From: Amycolatopsis sp. EV170708-02-1
GTDB taxonomy: Bacteria > Actinomycetota > Actinomycetes > Mycobacteriales > Pseudonocardiaceae
Direction of reading: 5' to 3'
DNA length: 64,000 bases
NCBI RefSeq assembly: GCF_022479115.1
Contig: NZ_CP092497.1
Span: 2,976,001 to 3,040,000 of the forward strand
The translations under genes and the position numbers were made by a program. The notes beneath the pieces were generated by a model, which did not search any database, was not told the origin of the DNA, and saw only the letters and a list, made by a program, of their open reading frames with translations. Positions 53,201 to 60,685 of the stretch are shown here, piece by piece. Position 1 is the first letter of the stretch. The number at the start of each line of letters is the position of its first letter.

Positions 53201-54268
53201 ATCGGCGTCCGCGCGCAGCGCCTCCGCTTTCTCACGCGTGGACAAGGCCCGTTGCCGCAGCTTGTCGAGCTCCTGGCCCTTGCGGTACGACTCGGATTCG
53301 GTCAGCCCCGAGAGCCGTGCTTCGGCCTCTTCGACGTCCTTTTCGAGCTTCTCCGCCCGTGCCTCGGCGGCCTCCTTCTTCGCCGCGACCTCGTCGTACT
53401 CCTCGGCCGAACGGCGTGCCGCCGCGGCGAGTTCGTCGAGTTCCGTGGTCGCGTCGATGAGGTTCGCGGCGCCCGCGCGCAGCACACGCTGGGCGTAGGT
53501 CTTCTGCCGTGCGGCGAGCGCGCGGGTCGCGTCGACCTCGGTCTCCAGCGAGCCCAGCCGTTCGCGCTGCGCGTCGAGCCGCTCGAAACCCTCGGCGAGA
53601 TCCGCGATCTCCTGCTGTCCCAACGGCGGAAGCGCGCGGGAGAGCAGATTGGACAGCAGGCTCGGGTCGAGCCGCTGGGAGAGTTTGGGCATCCGCAGCT
53701 GCAGCAGTGCGGTGATCAGCGCGTCGTAGCGCTGTTCGCTCAAGGTGGGGAACAGTTTCGCGCGGATCGCCGCGCGGTATTCGGTCGCGCCCTCGTGCAC
53801 GGTCCCGTGCTCGCCGAGGGCCTCCTCCAGCGCGTTCTTGGTCAGCGGCTGACCGGCCTCGTTGACCAGCGGCAAGCCGTCGCCCACGCGCAGATCGGTG
53901 GTGAAGAAGTCGGCGTGCACCGTGCTGGTGTGCGTACTGGCCTGCAGCCGCGCGCCGCAGGTGAACCACTTCTCGCCCGCCATACCGAATTCGAGCCAGA
54001 CGTAGCCGACACGCGTGGCGCCGGAAGCGCCTTCGCCCATCAGGTTCCAGTGCATGCTGCGTTCGCTGGTGCCGAAGGTCGACAACCGGTTGGCGCGCAG
54101 GCTCGCGTCGAACAGGAACGGCAGCAGGAGTTCCAGCGCCTTCGACTTCCCGCTCCCGTTGGGGCCGCGCAGCAGCAGGCGCCCGTCGTGGAACTCGAAG
54201 ATCTCGTCGTAGTAGCGCCAGATGTTGAGGATGCCCGCACGGGAGGGGATCCACCTCGTCACGGTCAC
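50285..54268 (-). CDS. jetC: JetC of a type III Wadjet system (TIGR02680, SMC/MukB-like ATPase)
   Basis: 1,327-residue SMC-like motor that would extrude plasmid DNA loops. Walker A is GPNGSGKS (residues 35-42) in a head that opens TRWIPSRAGILNIWRYYDEI. Very long Ala/Glu/Arg-rich coiled coils fill the middle (from about residue 270, e.g. AAKKEAAEARAEKLEKDVEEAE), around a hinge-like globular part with SGAPLWRLVDFAGSVPE. The C-terminal head has the signature HGALSGGEKAIALHLPLF (about residue 1,220) and Walker B PRVILLDEVFVGVDTTNRGQ. GTG start at 54268 overlaps jetB (GTGA) with GGAGG upstream. ATPase residues are intact, so the gene is not decayed although no jetD follows. Confidence 0.93.
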   Translation of the reverse strand: MTVTRWIPSRAGILNIWRYYDEIFEFHDGRLLLRGPNGSGKSKALELLLPFLFDASLRANRLSTFGTSERSMHWNLMGEGASGATRVGYVWLEFGMAGEKWFTCGARLQASTHTSTVHADFFTTDLRVGDGLPLVNEAGQPLTKNALEEALGEHGTVHEGATEYRAAIRAKLFPTLSEQRYDALITALLQLRMPKLSQRLDPSLLSNLLSRALPPLGQQEIADLAEGFERLDAQRERLGSLETEVDATRALAARQKTYAQRVLRAGAANLIDATTELDELAAAARRSAEEYDEVAAKKEAAEARAEKLEKDVEEAEARLSGLTESESYRKGQELDKLRQRALSTREKAEALRADADRLRAEADADEERSRAAKQVAKRQADLVRSLETEVRAAATRANLAGVHDELVAGLDEPARLRPLLQAAVRGKRDQVEALGRALDKHERAVGRRHQAEADLDRARADFSVAQERVDLTTATRELALSDLRTRLAEWAIGCRELRFPDVEAVVRDAEAEVSLLGRLGAVAEAVLEDIIRREAATGAALATARTEHDELLVEAGVLETEDILAPESPRTRTADRAEMSGAPLWRLVDFAGSVPESSHAGIEAALEGAGLLDAWVNSHGVVDGHDVLAESGTLPVASGRSLADVLVPEPDAEVSPTKIRRILEVIAFDDTLPAGPAAIGADGGWRMGSLSGSWTKDAPAYIGGSARLRARERRIAGLRDKISLREKTIAELEGELAALRGRRELIKIERAARPGHDDLLAATGELTTAEAELTAADAAVRHLEAAVGALEIEAKTALHELTAQASESGLPTERAPLAALATALRIYSDQGENWLYENGNLLTATQRAELCAEQADRSEANAARREEEASDAEAERTKLTAMLDAIDGTVGTGQREVLAEIDGLRTKLRELSGELRAANADAKELAVSLGALGVRRTTDARAREDAAKKQDAAALRFRKLATGIFPADGGIEDLPKFQATLSASESVRAALDTARLVAAAWPSVPHAPSNLGEALHRLSEAVHTCRNTLSSRAELDLETDEDVQIFTAVVDGLRVGAAELLKILYAEAEQSRHEITDRESDLFDKTLTGDTRRHLAARIRQANDLVDGMNARLERVRTASRVAVRLVWQVSPDLPPGTKTARDLLLKDPDQLTAEDRVSLHKFFRERVEQAKADDTATSWEQQLAQVFDYTSWHRFVVKVDRANGAGWQLLTKKLHGALSGGEKAIALHLPLFAAVAAHYQAAPEAPRVILLDEVFVGVDTTNRGQVFGLLSALDLDLMLTSDHEWCTYAELGGVGIHQLITGGDGEDAVTTARFTWNGHDLQPAGH

Positions 54269-55485
54269 GGCGCCTCCTCGGTGCGGTCGGTGTACCTCGC
54301 GGCGGCTGGGAGCGGCCGGACGAGTTCGGCTTCGGTGCGGACCAGGCCGAATCCGGTCAGCACGGCGAGCGCGTCGACGGTCAGCCGACGCACCCCGTCC
54401 TTGCCCCGGTACGTCTTGGCCCAGCGCGGGAAGCGTTTCAGCAGTTTGGCGGTGGCCTTCTGCAGATAGTCGGTGGTGCGCGGCTCGTCCAGCGCGTCGA
54501 GCAGCAGGAGCGCGGCGACCTTGGCGTTGCTGCCGTCGTCCGGGAACTTCTCGTCGGTGGCCAGCCCGTCGACATCGACGAGCAGCACGCCCTCGGCGCG
54601 TTCTTCGAGGACGAAGCCGCCCTGCTCCGCGGCACGCCGCAGCAGCTGGCGCCCGGTCGGCGTGCCGAGGTACGCGCGTTCCTCCGCGGTCAGTTCGGCG
54701 AAGTACAGCACCGGATCGTCGACGAGACGGCGGAACACCGTGTGCCGCAGCCACAGGTTCCGCTGGACGTCCGACGCGCTCGGCGTGTCCTCGTGGCGGC
54801 CCGACGAAAGGCCGTAGCGCTGCTCGTGCGACACCGCCTCCAGCAGCTCCTCGAACCGCAGTGCGACGTCGTCGGCGGGAACGGCCAGCTGCGACGGCCC
54901 GACCGGCGCGGCGAGCAGCCGCAGCAACAACGTCGCGTCGACGCGGAACAGCACCTTCGCCGCCGGATCGTCCACAAAGGACTCCGGGTCGCCGTCGGCG
55001 GCTTCGAGGACGCCGAAGGACTCCAGCAGCCTGAGGACGTCCACGAACGCCAGCCGCTCCGCCCGGACGGCGCCGTCGAAGGAGGTGACGAGGTCGTCGG
55101 CGGCGCTCGCCTGCGCGACGCGGCCGGCGAGCAGGCCGATGGTGGTCACCGGCACGGTCAGCAGTTCGGCCGCCACCACGCACAGCAGGACGTAGCGGCG
55201 GCGGTCGAACGCCGCGCGCCCGGAGCGCAGCCGCCGCGCCGGACGGGTGGGATCGGCGGCCGCGCGCACCTTGACCAGCCGGGCGTAGCCGAGCCGCGGT
55301 TCGACCGTGAGCGTCCAGCCGCAGTAGTAGTCGAACCACTGCCGGATGGGCTCGCGGCGACGGCGGATGAGGTCGAAGGTCTCGGGGGAGCCGCGTTCGC
55401 CGATCAACGGGGTGGCCAGCAGGGCCCGGATCCCGCGCGCGACCTCTTCGCGTTCCGCGATGACCAGTTGGTTCGTGAGGCTCAC
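54265..55485 (-). CDS. jetB: JetB of a type III Wadjet system (TIGR02678/DUF2398)
   Basis: 406 residues of the TIGR02678 family, the KITE-like partner that bridges kleisin and SMC heads. Features are SLTNQLVIAEREEVARGIRALLATPLI, an RRRREPIRQWFDYYCGWTLTVEPRLGYARLVK stretch, RRRYVLLCVVAAELL and the winged-helix-like region LDALDEPRTTDYLQKATAKLLKRFPRWAKTYR. GTG start at 55485 overlaps the jetA stop; its own stop overlaps the jetC start. Standard jetA-jetB-jetC order with coupled translation. Confidence 0.93.
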   Translation of the reverse strand: MSLTNQLVIAEREEVARGIRALLATPLIGERGSPETFDLIRRRREPIRQWFDYYCGWTLTVEPRLGYARLVKVRAAADPTRPARRLRSGRAAFDRRRYVLLCVVAAELLTVPVTTIGLLAGRVAQASAADDLVTSFDGAVRAERLAFVDVLRLLESFGVLEAADGDPESFVDDPAAKVLFRVDATLLLRLLAAPVGPSQLAVPADDVALRFEELLEAVSHEQRYGLSSGRHEDTPSASDVQRNLWLRHTVFRRLVDDPVLYFAELTAEERAYLGTPTGRQLLRRAAEQGGFVLEERAEGVLLVDVDGLATDEKFPDDGSNAKVAALLLLDALDEPRTTDYLQKATAKLLKRFPRWAKTYRGKDGVRRLTVDALAVLTGFGLVRTEAELVRPLPAAARYTDRTEEAP

Positions 55486-56975
55486 GCACCGCCTCCGGCC
55501 GTGCTGATCTCGATCTCGTAGTCGGGGCCGCGGAAGACGCCGCTAGTGGTGGTCAACCGGGCGACCGCGCCGTTCCGCGGCGGCCGCAGGACGATCTCGA
55601 TCTGCCCGTCGGACGTCGTGCTCCGCCGGGTGCCCTCCGCGCCGGGAGGCCTGCCCAGCGCCTGACCCAGCAGGTCGAGCAGGCGCTCGAAAACGGTGTG
55701 GTCCAGCTTCTCGAACGCGGAAAGCCGCACGACGCCGCCGGTGTCGAGCATGTTCCACGCCGCTTCGAGTTCGGCGCGCTCCGCGATCGCCTGCTGGACC
55801 CGTGCCGCCCTGATCGCGGTGACGTCGCGAACCCGCCCGGTCCTGGTGAACCGCTCGGTGCGGCCGGCGGAGCGAAGCAGCTCGGACACCTCGACCGGCG
55901 GCGCGTCGAGCCATGAGGCCGTCGTGCTGACCACCTCCGGGTCGGCGTGGGCGAGATGCGCGTGCCGCGCGGAGCTCAGCCCGAACATCGTGGACCACAG
56001 GCGATGCAGGTCCTCCTGCGCCGGGACGACGGTGAACCACCGCGCCAGCTCCCGGAAATCGGCGACCGCGCTGCTCGCGCGCCGCCGCGACTCGGTGATC
56101 CGGTCGAGGACCTGGAGAAGCGTGATGATCGCCCGTCGCGCGAGGTTGTGAAGGTCCTCGACCCGCGGTGTCGTCCCGTCCTCGGGCAGGAACCAAGCGC
56201 GCAGCCCGTCCCAGCGCGCCTTGCGGACGTCGAGCCAGCGCTGATCCGGCGTGCGAAGGGTCGCCCCGTTGAGCGCTCGCCGGTGCACGCGCTCGATGCC
56301 GTGGTCGTCGATCTCCTTGATGCGGGTGGCGATCGTGTGGGTGTGATGTTCCAGGTCGTTCAGGAACTCCTGCAGATACGCGACCGTCGCCGCCTTGACC
56401 TCGTGAAACGTCGCGAGGTCGGCCTCCGCGTGCAGCAGGCGCTGGAGGTCGCCATTGAAGCGCTTCGTGTTGTCGCGGAACGTTTCGAGGTGGCCCTCGA
56501 CTTCGGCGAGCGTGCTGAACACCCGCCGGTCGGTGCCGTCTTCGAGCTGCTTCGCGAGCTCACCGAGCCGCTCGCCCAGCGCTTCGAGCGTCGCGGACTG
56601 GAGCGCTCCGGAGGCGTTGAGCACCTCGTTCGCGCGGACCACACCCGCGTACGCCGCCTCGCCCTGCCGGGTCAGCGCGTACTGGAGGTTGCGGCGCTCG
56701 TACTCGGACGCGGTCCGGTAGTCGCCCGCGTGACTCTGGACGACGTCCAGCTGGCCCTGGCCCTTGAGCTGGTCCAACGCTTTGACGAGGTCTTCGTCGT
56801 CGAGCGTCTCCAGCCAGCCGACCTCGCGCAGCCTCGTGCGGACGTCGTCGATCCCGAGCGCCGTCTCCAGCCGTTCGTTCGCCTCGCCGAAGGCGTGCAG
56901 GATCGCCAGGGGGAGCCCGGATCTGCTCCCGTCGGTGAAACGGAACAGCTCGGGCGGTACACGGAACGGATCCAT
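55482..56975 (-). CDS. jetA: JetA of a type III Wadjet system (TIGR02677/DUF2397)
   Basis: 497-residue kleisin-like subunit of the TIGR02677 family: MDPFRVPPELFRFTDGSRSGLPLAILHAF with an N-terminal winged helix, helical middle (LGERLGELAKQLEDGTDRRVFSTLAEVEGHLETFRDNTKRFN, YLQEFLNDLEHHTHTIATRI), and LARWFTVVPAQEDLHRLWSTMFGLSSARH near residue 310. GGAGG lies five bases before ATG 56975. First gene of the jet operon. In other genomes the fourth gene (TIGR02679/DUF2399, JetD) completes the set. Confidence 0.93.
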   Translation of the reverse strand: MDPFRVPPELFRFTDGSRSGLPLAILHAFGEANERLETALGIDDVRTRLREVGWLETLDDEDLVKALDQLKGQGQLDVVQSHAGDYRTASEYERRNLQYALTRQGEAAYAGVVRANEVLNASGALQSATLEALGERLGELAKQLEDGTDRRVFSTLAEVEGHLETFRDNTKRFNGDLQRLLHAEADLATFHEVKAATVAYLQEFLNDLEHHTHTIATRIKEIDDHGIERVHRRALNGATLRTPDQRWLDVRKARWDGLRAWFLPEDGTTPRVEDLHNLARRAIITLLQVLDRITESRRRASSAVADFRELARWFTVVPAQEDLHRLWSTMFGLSSARHAHLAHADPEVVSTTASWLDAPPVEVSELLRSAGRTERFTRTGRVRDVTAIRAARVQQAIAERAELEAAWNMLDTGGVVRLSAFEKLDHTVFERLLDLLGQALGRPPGAEGTRRSTTSDGQIEIVLRPPRNGAVARLTTTSGVFRGPDYEIEISTAGGGA

Positions 56976-57062
56976 GCGTCCTCCGGCGGATGGTGCGTGG
57001 AGGTACACGTTAGGGGGTCACCCAGGCGAGTCCGAACGGCCCATCTTTTTCACGCAGAGTGC

Positions 57063-57392
57063 TCACGTCGTGAACATCTCGAGACGCACCGTCGTCCCTT
57101 CGACGGTGACCTTGCGGTAGACGCGGCGACCGTCCACGACCCGGTCGTCGTTCATGACCCCGGGTGCGAAGTTCGACGCTTCGAGCAGCTTGGGCACGTC
57201 CTCCGCCGGAAGCGTGAGGACGACGACGTAGCGCGAGTCGATGCCCCGGTCGTGCTGCGTCTCCAGCACCTTGCCGCTCGCGGGCATGGAGATCCCGCCG
57301 AATCGGAAGGCGTCTTCCGGCGTCGGGCCCGGTGGGGCCGTCGCGCAGCCGGCGAGGAAGAGGAGGGCGAGGACCGCGAGCAGGGTTTTCAC
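57063..57392 (-). CDS. Small lipoprotein
   Basis: 109 residues. The signal MKTLLAVLALLFLAGC has a lipobox LAGC (Cys16), then an Ala/Pro linker and a compact domain (SRYVVVLTLPAEDVPKLLEA, VDGRRVYRKVTVEGTTVRLEMF). Exported and membrane-anchored; function unknown. Lies 88 bases upstream of jetA on the same strand but with its own spacing, and divergent from msrA. Confidence 0.8.
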   Translation of the reverse strand: MKTLLAVLALLFLAGCATAPPGPTPEDAFRFGGISMPASGKVLETQHDRGIDSRYVVVLTLPAEDVPKLLEASNFAPGVMNDDRVVDGRRVYRKVTVEGTTVRLEMFTT

Positions 57393-57500
57393 CTACCGTG
57401 AGACGCACGGCGGACGTAAGCGTTCCGTCACACTTGGACGGGGATGACAGGGCGGGTGCGACACGTTGTACTGGGTGTCAACGACCGAAGGAGATCTACA

Positions 57501-57995
57501 GTGACGGAAAAGGCTGTTCTCGCGGGCGGCTGCTTCTGGGGCATGCAGGACCTGTTCCGCCGGCACCCCGGGGTCGTCTCCACCAGGGTCGGCTACACCG
57601 GCGGCGACGTGCCGAACGCGACCTACCGCAACCACGGCTCCCACGCCGAAGGCATCGAGATCGTCTTCGACCCGGCGCAGCTGACGTATCGGCAGATCCT
57701 GGAGTTCTTCTTCCAGATCCACGACCCGACGACCCGCAACCGCCAGGGCAACGACATCGGCACCAGCTACCGGTCGGCGATCTTCTACACCGACGACAAG
57801 CAGAAGCAGGTCGCCGAGCAGACGATCGCGGACGTCGACGCCTCCGGCAAATGGCCGGGCAAGGTGGTCACCGAGGTGACCCAGGCCGGTGACTTCTGGG
57901 AAGCCGAGCCGGAGCACCAGGACTACCTGGAGCGCATCCCGAACGGCTACACCTGCCACTACGTGCGGCCGGAATGGCAGCTCGGCGAGCGCTGA
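57501..57995 (+). CDS. msrA: Peptide-methionine (S)-S-oxide reductase
   Basis: 164-residue MsrA that repairs oxidised methionine with thioredoxin. The active cysteine is Cys11 in [67 protein letters not shown] and the end [10 protein letters not shown] are family features. GTG start with AAGGAG eight bases upstream; an earlier in-frame ATG at 57444 has no such site. Confidence 0.95.
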   Translation: MTEKAVLAGGCFWGMQDLFRRHPGVVSTRVGYTGGDVPNATYRNHGSHAEGIEIVFDPAQLTYRQILEFFFQIHDPTTRNRQGNDIGTSYRSAIFYTDDKQKQVAEQTIADVDASGKWPGKVVTEVTQAGDFWEAEPEHQDYLERIPNGYTCHYVRPEWQLGER

Positions 57996-58448
57996 TCGTC
58001 GCGCTGCACGTCTCTTCGGTGCACGCCTACGAGGGCCGTCCAGCCGACGGCCCTCGCCCCGACCCCGCTCCGGTCGGTCTCGCGCGACCACGTCGAGGTG
58101 CGCGCGGGACTGGGGCTGGTGGGGGACCGGTACTTCAACCATCCCGCGCATCGTTCCGCCGCGGTCACGCTCTTCTCTGCTGCTGTCCCTGGCGATCCGC
58201 TGCTTGCCCGGCGGAACATCGTGCTCTCGGGCTTCGACGTGGACGCTCTGCCGCGGGGCTCGGTCGTGACCCTGGACTCCGGTGACGGCCCGGTGCGCTT
58301 CGAGGTCCACCGGCCCGCGAATCCGTGCGCCTGGATGGACGTCGTCTACCCTTCGGGCACTTTCCGTGCTTTGCGGGGCCGCGGTGGGAAACGCTGCGTG
58401 CCGCTGGACGACGGCGTCCTACGCGTCGGGCCGGTAGAGATCTACTAA
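57974..58448 (+). CDS. MOSC-domain protein, frameshifted
   Basis: Short MOSC (molybdenum-cofactor sulfurase C-terminal) protein of about 158 residues if restored. The first frame gives [22 protein letters not shown]. The frame then shifts by +1 somewhere between about 58049 and 58078, and the second gives [44 protein letters not shown] with the conserved cysteine, and ends at 58448. The order and contacts match the family across the break, so one extra base (or two missing) is likely. The start is uncertain; ATG 57974 overlaps the msrA end. It overlaps the convergent tetR by 30 bases. Confidence 0.68.
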
Positions 58449-58997
58449 GCCTTTCTTGATCTGCTCCGGCGTCATGCTTTGCCGCTGGTAGACGTACTGT
58501 GCCGCCGCCAGCGGAGCGAGTAGCGCGTCGGCCCGGAAATGCGCGTCCGCCTTCGGGTCGATCTCGCTGATCAACGCGACCAGATGACTGTGGTGCAGCC
58601 GGTACGCGCCGGTCGTGAACCGCGCCATCGGCGTCTCGGTCTCCGCGACCATGAGCAACTCGCCGTGCGTCTCAAGCCTGTCGACGTACTTTTCGAGAAA
58701 CGCCCTGAGCCTTCGGGGCGCCGACGCCCCCGGCCCGAGTGGCGGCGGCCCGCTGATGAAGGCCTCCTGGAACTCGCGCTCGTTCTCGTCGAGCAGCGCC
58801 TGCGCCAACGCCCCCTTGTCCGGGAAGCGCCGATACACGGTCCCGATCCCGACGCCCGCCTCCGCCGCGACCTCGTCCAACGCGAGCCCGTCGATCCCTT
58901 TGGCCGCAACGAGCTTGGCCGCCGCGCGGACGATCTTCTGCCGGTTGCGAGCCGCGTCCGCCCGCTCTATCGGCCCGGAACCTGCGATGGGAAGCAC
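58419..58997 (-). CDS. TetR-family transcriptional regulator
   Basis: 192 residues: RNRQKIVRAAAKLVAAKGID, LDEVAAEAGVGIGTVYRRFPDKGALAQALL as HTH, and a helical SbtR-like C-terminal domain (LRAFLEKYVDRLETHGELLMVAE). GTG start at 58997. Divergent from the cupin gene; the 17-base inverted repeat at 59020-59063 between them is its probable operator, covering both promoters. Confidence 0.9.
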   Translation of the reverse strand: MLPIAGSGPIERADAARNRQKIVRAAAKLVAAKGIDGLALDEVAAEAGVGIGTVYRRFPDKGALAQALLDENEREFQEAFISGPPPLGPGASAPRRLRAFLEKYVDRLETHGELLMVAETETPMARFTTGAYRLHHSHLVALISEIDPKADAHFRADALLAPLAAAQYVYQRQSMTPEQIKKGLVDLYRPDA

Positions 58998-59019
58998 CCC
59001 GCGAGCCTAACCGGTGGAC

Positions 59020-59063
59020 AAGTGGAACTTTCTCCAGTTAACTAAGTGGAGAAACTTCCACTT
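59020..59063. promoter_or_regulatory. 17-bp inverted repeat AAGTGGAACTTTCTCCA, TetR operator
   Basis: Arms 59020-59036 and 59047-59063 match at 16 of 17 positions, with a ten-base spacer; AGTTAACT at 59036-59043 is a further small palindrome. It is unusually long for one TetR dimer, so two dimers may bind. It ends 12 bases before the cupin ATG and just before its AAGGAG. Confidence 0.7.
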
Positions 59064-59075
59064 AAGGAGACGCGG

Positions 59076-59462
59076 ATGTCCGTCGAACACTTCACCAGCG
59101 ACGACGCTTCGACCTGGTTTCAGCGGCTCGACCAGCGGATCTTCCTGGCCGACGTCCTCGCGCAAGACAGCGGCGCGGCGATGTCCGTCGGCTTCGCCCG
59201 CTACGGCAAAGGGGAGAAGAACCCCTGGAAGATGACCTACGACGAGGCCCTCGTCATCACTTCGGGCGTTTTCACCGTCGAGGGCCCTTCGGGCTCGGTG
59301 ACAGCTCAGGCCGGCGAGGTGATCTACCTGCGTTCCGGCGCCGAGGTGGTCTACGTGGCGGAGGAGGACACGGAACTCGTCTATGTCACCTATCCGCATT
59401 GGCTGGCCGCCACGGAGTCTTCAGTCGAGGCGCATCGCCTCGACGACTTCCACGAGGCCTGA
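59076..59462 (+). CDS. Cupin-domain protein
   Basis: 128-residue single-domain cupin. The first motif is around FARYGKGEKNPWKMTYDEALVITSGVFTVEG and the second GEVIYLRSGAEVVYVAEEDTELVYV. This resembles EutQ-like cupins; the usual His ligands are mostly replaced (NPWKMTYDE), so metal binding is uncertain. ATG 59076 with AAGGAG six bases upstream. Controlled with the divergent TetR. Confidence 0.87.
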   Translation: MSVEHFTSDDASTWFQRLDQRIFLADVLAQDSGAAMSVGFARYGKGEKNPWKMTYDEALVITSGVFTVEGPSGSVTAQAGEVIYLRSGAEVVYVAEEDTELVYVTYPHWLAATESSVEAHRLDDFHEA

Positions 59463-59605
59463 AGTCCGGAAATCGTGGCATCGGCCGCTGTTTCGTGCGG
59501 ATTCATATGATTTCGACGTCCGCTTGGCGTACTTGGAATCCCTGATTCGAGTTCATGGCCTATTGCTATCCTGCGGCGTACGTCGATCGCCGGAGGGGGT
59601 TCGGA

Positions 59606-60328
59606 ATGGGGAAGAAGAAAACGAAAACAAGCGGCCCTCCTCCGTGGACCCAGCGCGACGAGGTGCTGCGCTACACCTGTTATCTCGCGGCCATGCTGGC
59701 GGGCGGGCACGATCTCAGCCGGACGCCGGAAGTGCTCGCTCCTTTTCCGGCGGTCAACGCCGATGACGAGCGTCTGTGGGCGGTAGGTCAATTCATTCTT
59801 TCCGACTTTCGGGCGCTGGGGGACGGTAGCTGGCAAGTCAATACGCCGATGGTCTTCGGTACCGGAGCGGTGGGGGTGGGTTTGGTCGCCGGCTCGCTGA
59901 TCGGCGGAGCCGTCGCCAAGTCCCGGGCACGCGCGGCCGCACAGGCGGCTGCGGTGCCTCGATGGGTGCCGGTAACCCGGGGTTCCCTGTATGTCAGCAG
60001 CTACGGCTTCTACATGTACACGCCGCAGGTGCTCAGGTGGCATTGGAGCGCTATCACCTCGGCGAGCATCGTGGCCCCTGCGACCTTGCATTTCACCGGG
60101 GAGAGTGTCGACGGCCCCATTTCGCGGCTTCTGCAGTCGGACTATGCGGAACTGGTGTTCGTCAGCTGGGCGCTCGATCAGCATCGGCAGCATCCGCAAC
60201 TGGTGACGGGTGGCTGGCTGCCGCAAGGCTGGCTCCACCACGCCGATTTCCACGGCAGGCAACCCGATGCGGTTCCCGGGCTGCTGCCGGCTTTGCCGTC
60301 GGCGGAAACGTCGGTGACCACCGACTGA
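59606..60328 (+). CDS. Hypothetical protein with one membrane segment and a PH-like domain
   Basis: 240 residues. MGKKKTKTSGPPPW is basic, a central hydrophobic helix FGTGAVGVGLVAGSLIGGAVA follows, and a beta-rich C-terminal half (WVPVTRGSLYVSSYGFYMYT, VLRWHWSAITSASIVAPATL) looks like a bacterial PH domain. Function unknown. GGAGGGGG seven bases before ATG 59606. It ends 60 bases before the type VII secretion module and may belong with it. Confidence 0.72.
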   Translation: MGKKKTKTSGPPPWTQRDEVLRYTCYLAAMLAGGHDLSRTPEVLAPFPAVNADDERLWAVGQFILSDFRALGDGSWQVNTPMVFGTGAVGVGLVAGSLIGGAVAKSRARAAAQAAAVPRWVPVTRGSLYVSSYGFYMYTPQVLRWHWSAITSASIVAPATLHFTGESVDGPISRLLQSDYAELVFVSWALDQHRQHPQLVTGGWLPQGWLHHADFHGRQPDAVPGLLPALPSAETSVTTD

Positions 60329-60388
60329 ATCGACCCCCTTGAACCTCCCAAACAGGACAAGTAGCCTCAAACCGAGGGGGAGGGGTAA

Positions 60389-60685
60389 ATGACGGGGTTC
60401 GAAGCTGATCCAAAGGCCCTGCGTGACGCGGCTGATCAGGCAAAGCGTGCCGCAGGAATCGTTCGCGAGCTGGATCTGGAGCGGGTGGCTGCGCTTTCCG
60501 GCGCATTGACCGGAACCGAGTCGGCGAAGACAGCCGCCGAGCTCGGCCCACATTGGGAGAATTCCATCGGTGTCTGGGCGACGGGTGTGGATTCCTATGC
60601 GGAATCGCTGACCACCGCCGCGACCGCGTACCGCGCCCGAGATGACGCCGGTGAGCAGGAACTCGACGGGCCGGGTGGTCATTGA
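60389..60685 (+). CDS. EspC/WXG100-like type VII secretion partner
   Basis: 98-residue helical protein: GFEADPKALRDAADQAKRAAG at the N-terminus and HWENSIGVWATGVDSYAESLTTAATAYRARDD near the C-terminus. Size and pattern fit the ESX-secreted EspC-type family, with a WxxG-like turn (GVWATG). It overlaps the following effector (TGATG), so the two are made together and probably form a helical pair for export. Confidence 0.82.
   Translation: MTGFEADPKALRDAADQAKRAAGIVRELDLERVAALSGALTGTESAKTAAELGPHWENSIGVWATGVDSYAESLTTAATAYRARDDAGEQELDGPGGH

Noticed and set aside
50987..54469. Plus-strand frame of 1,160 residues
   Set aside because: Complement of jetC; no motif, and the jetC reading has intact ATPase motifs.
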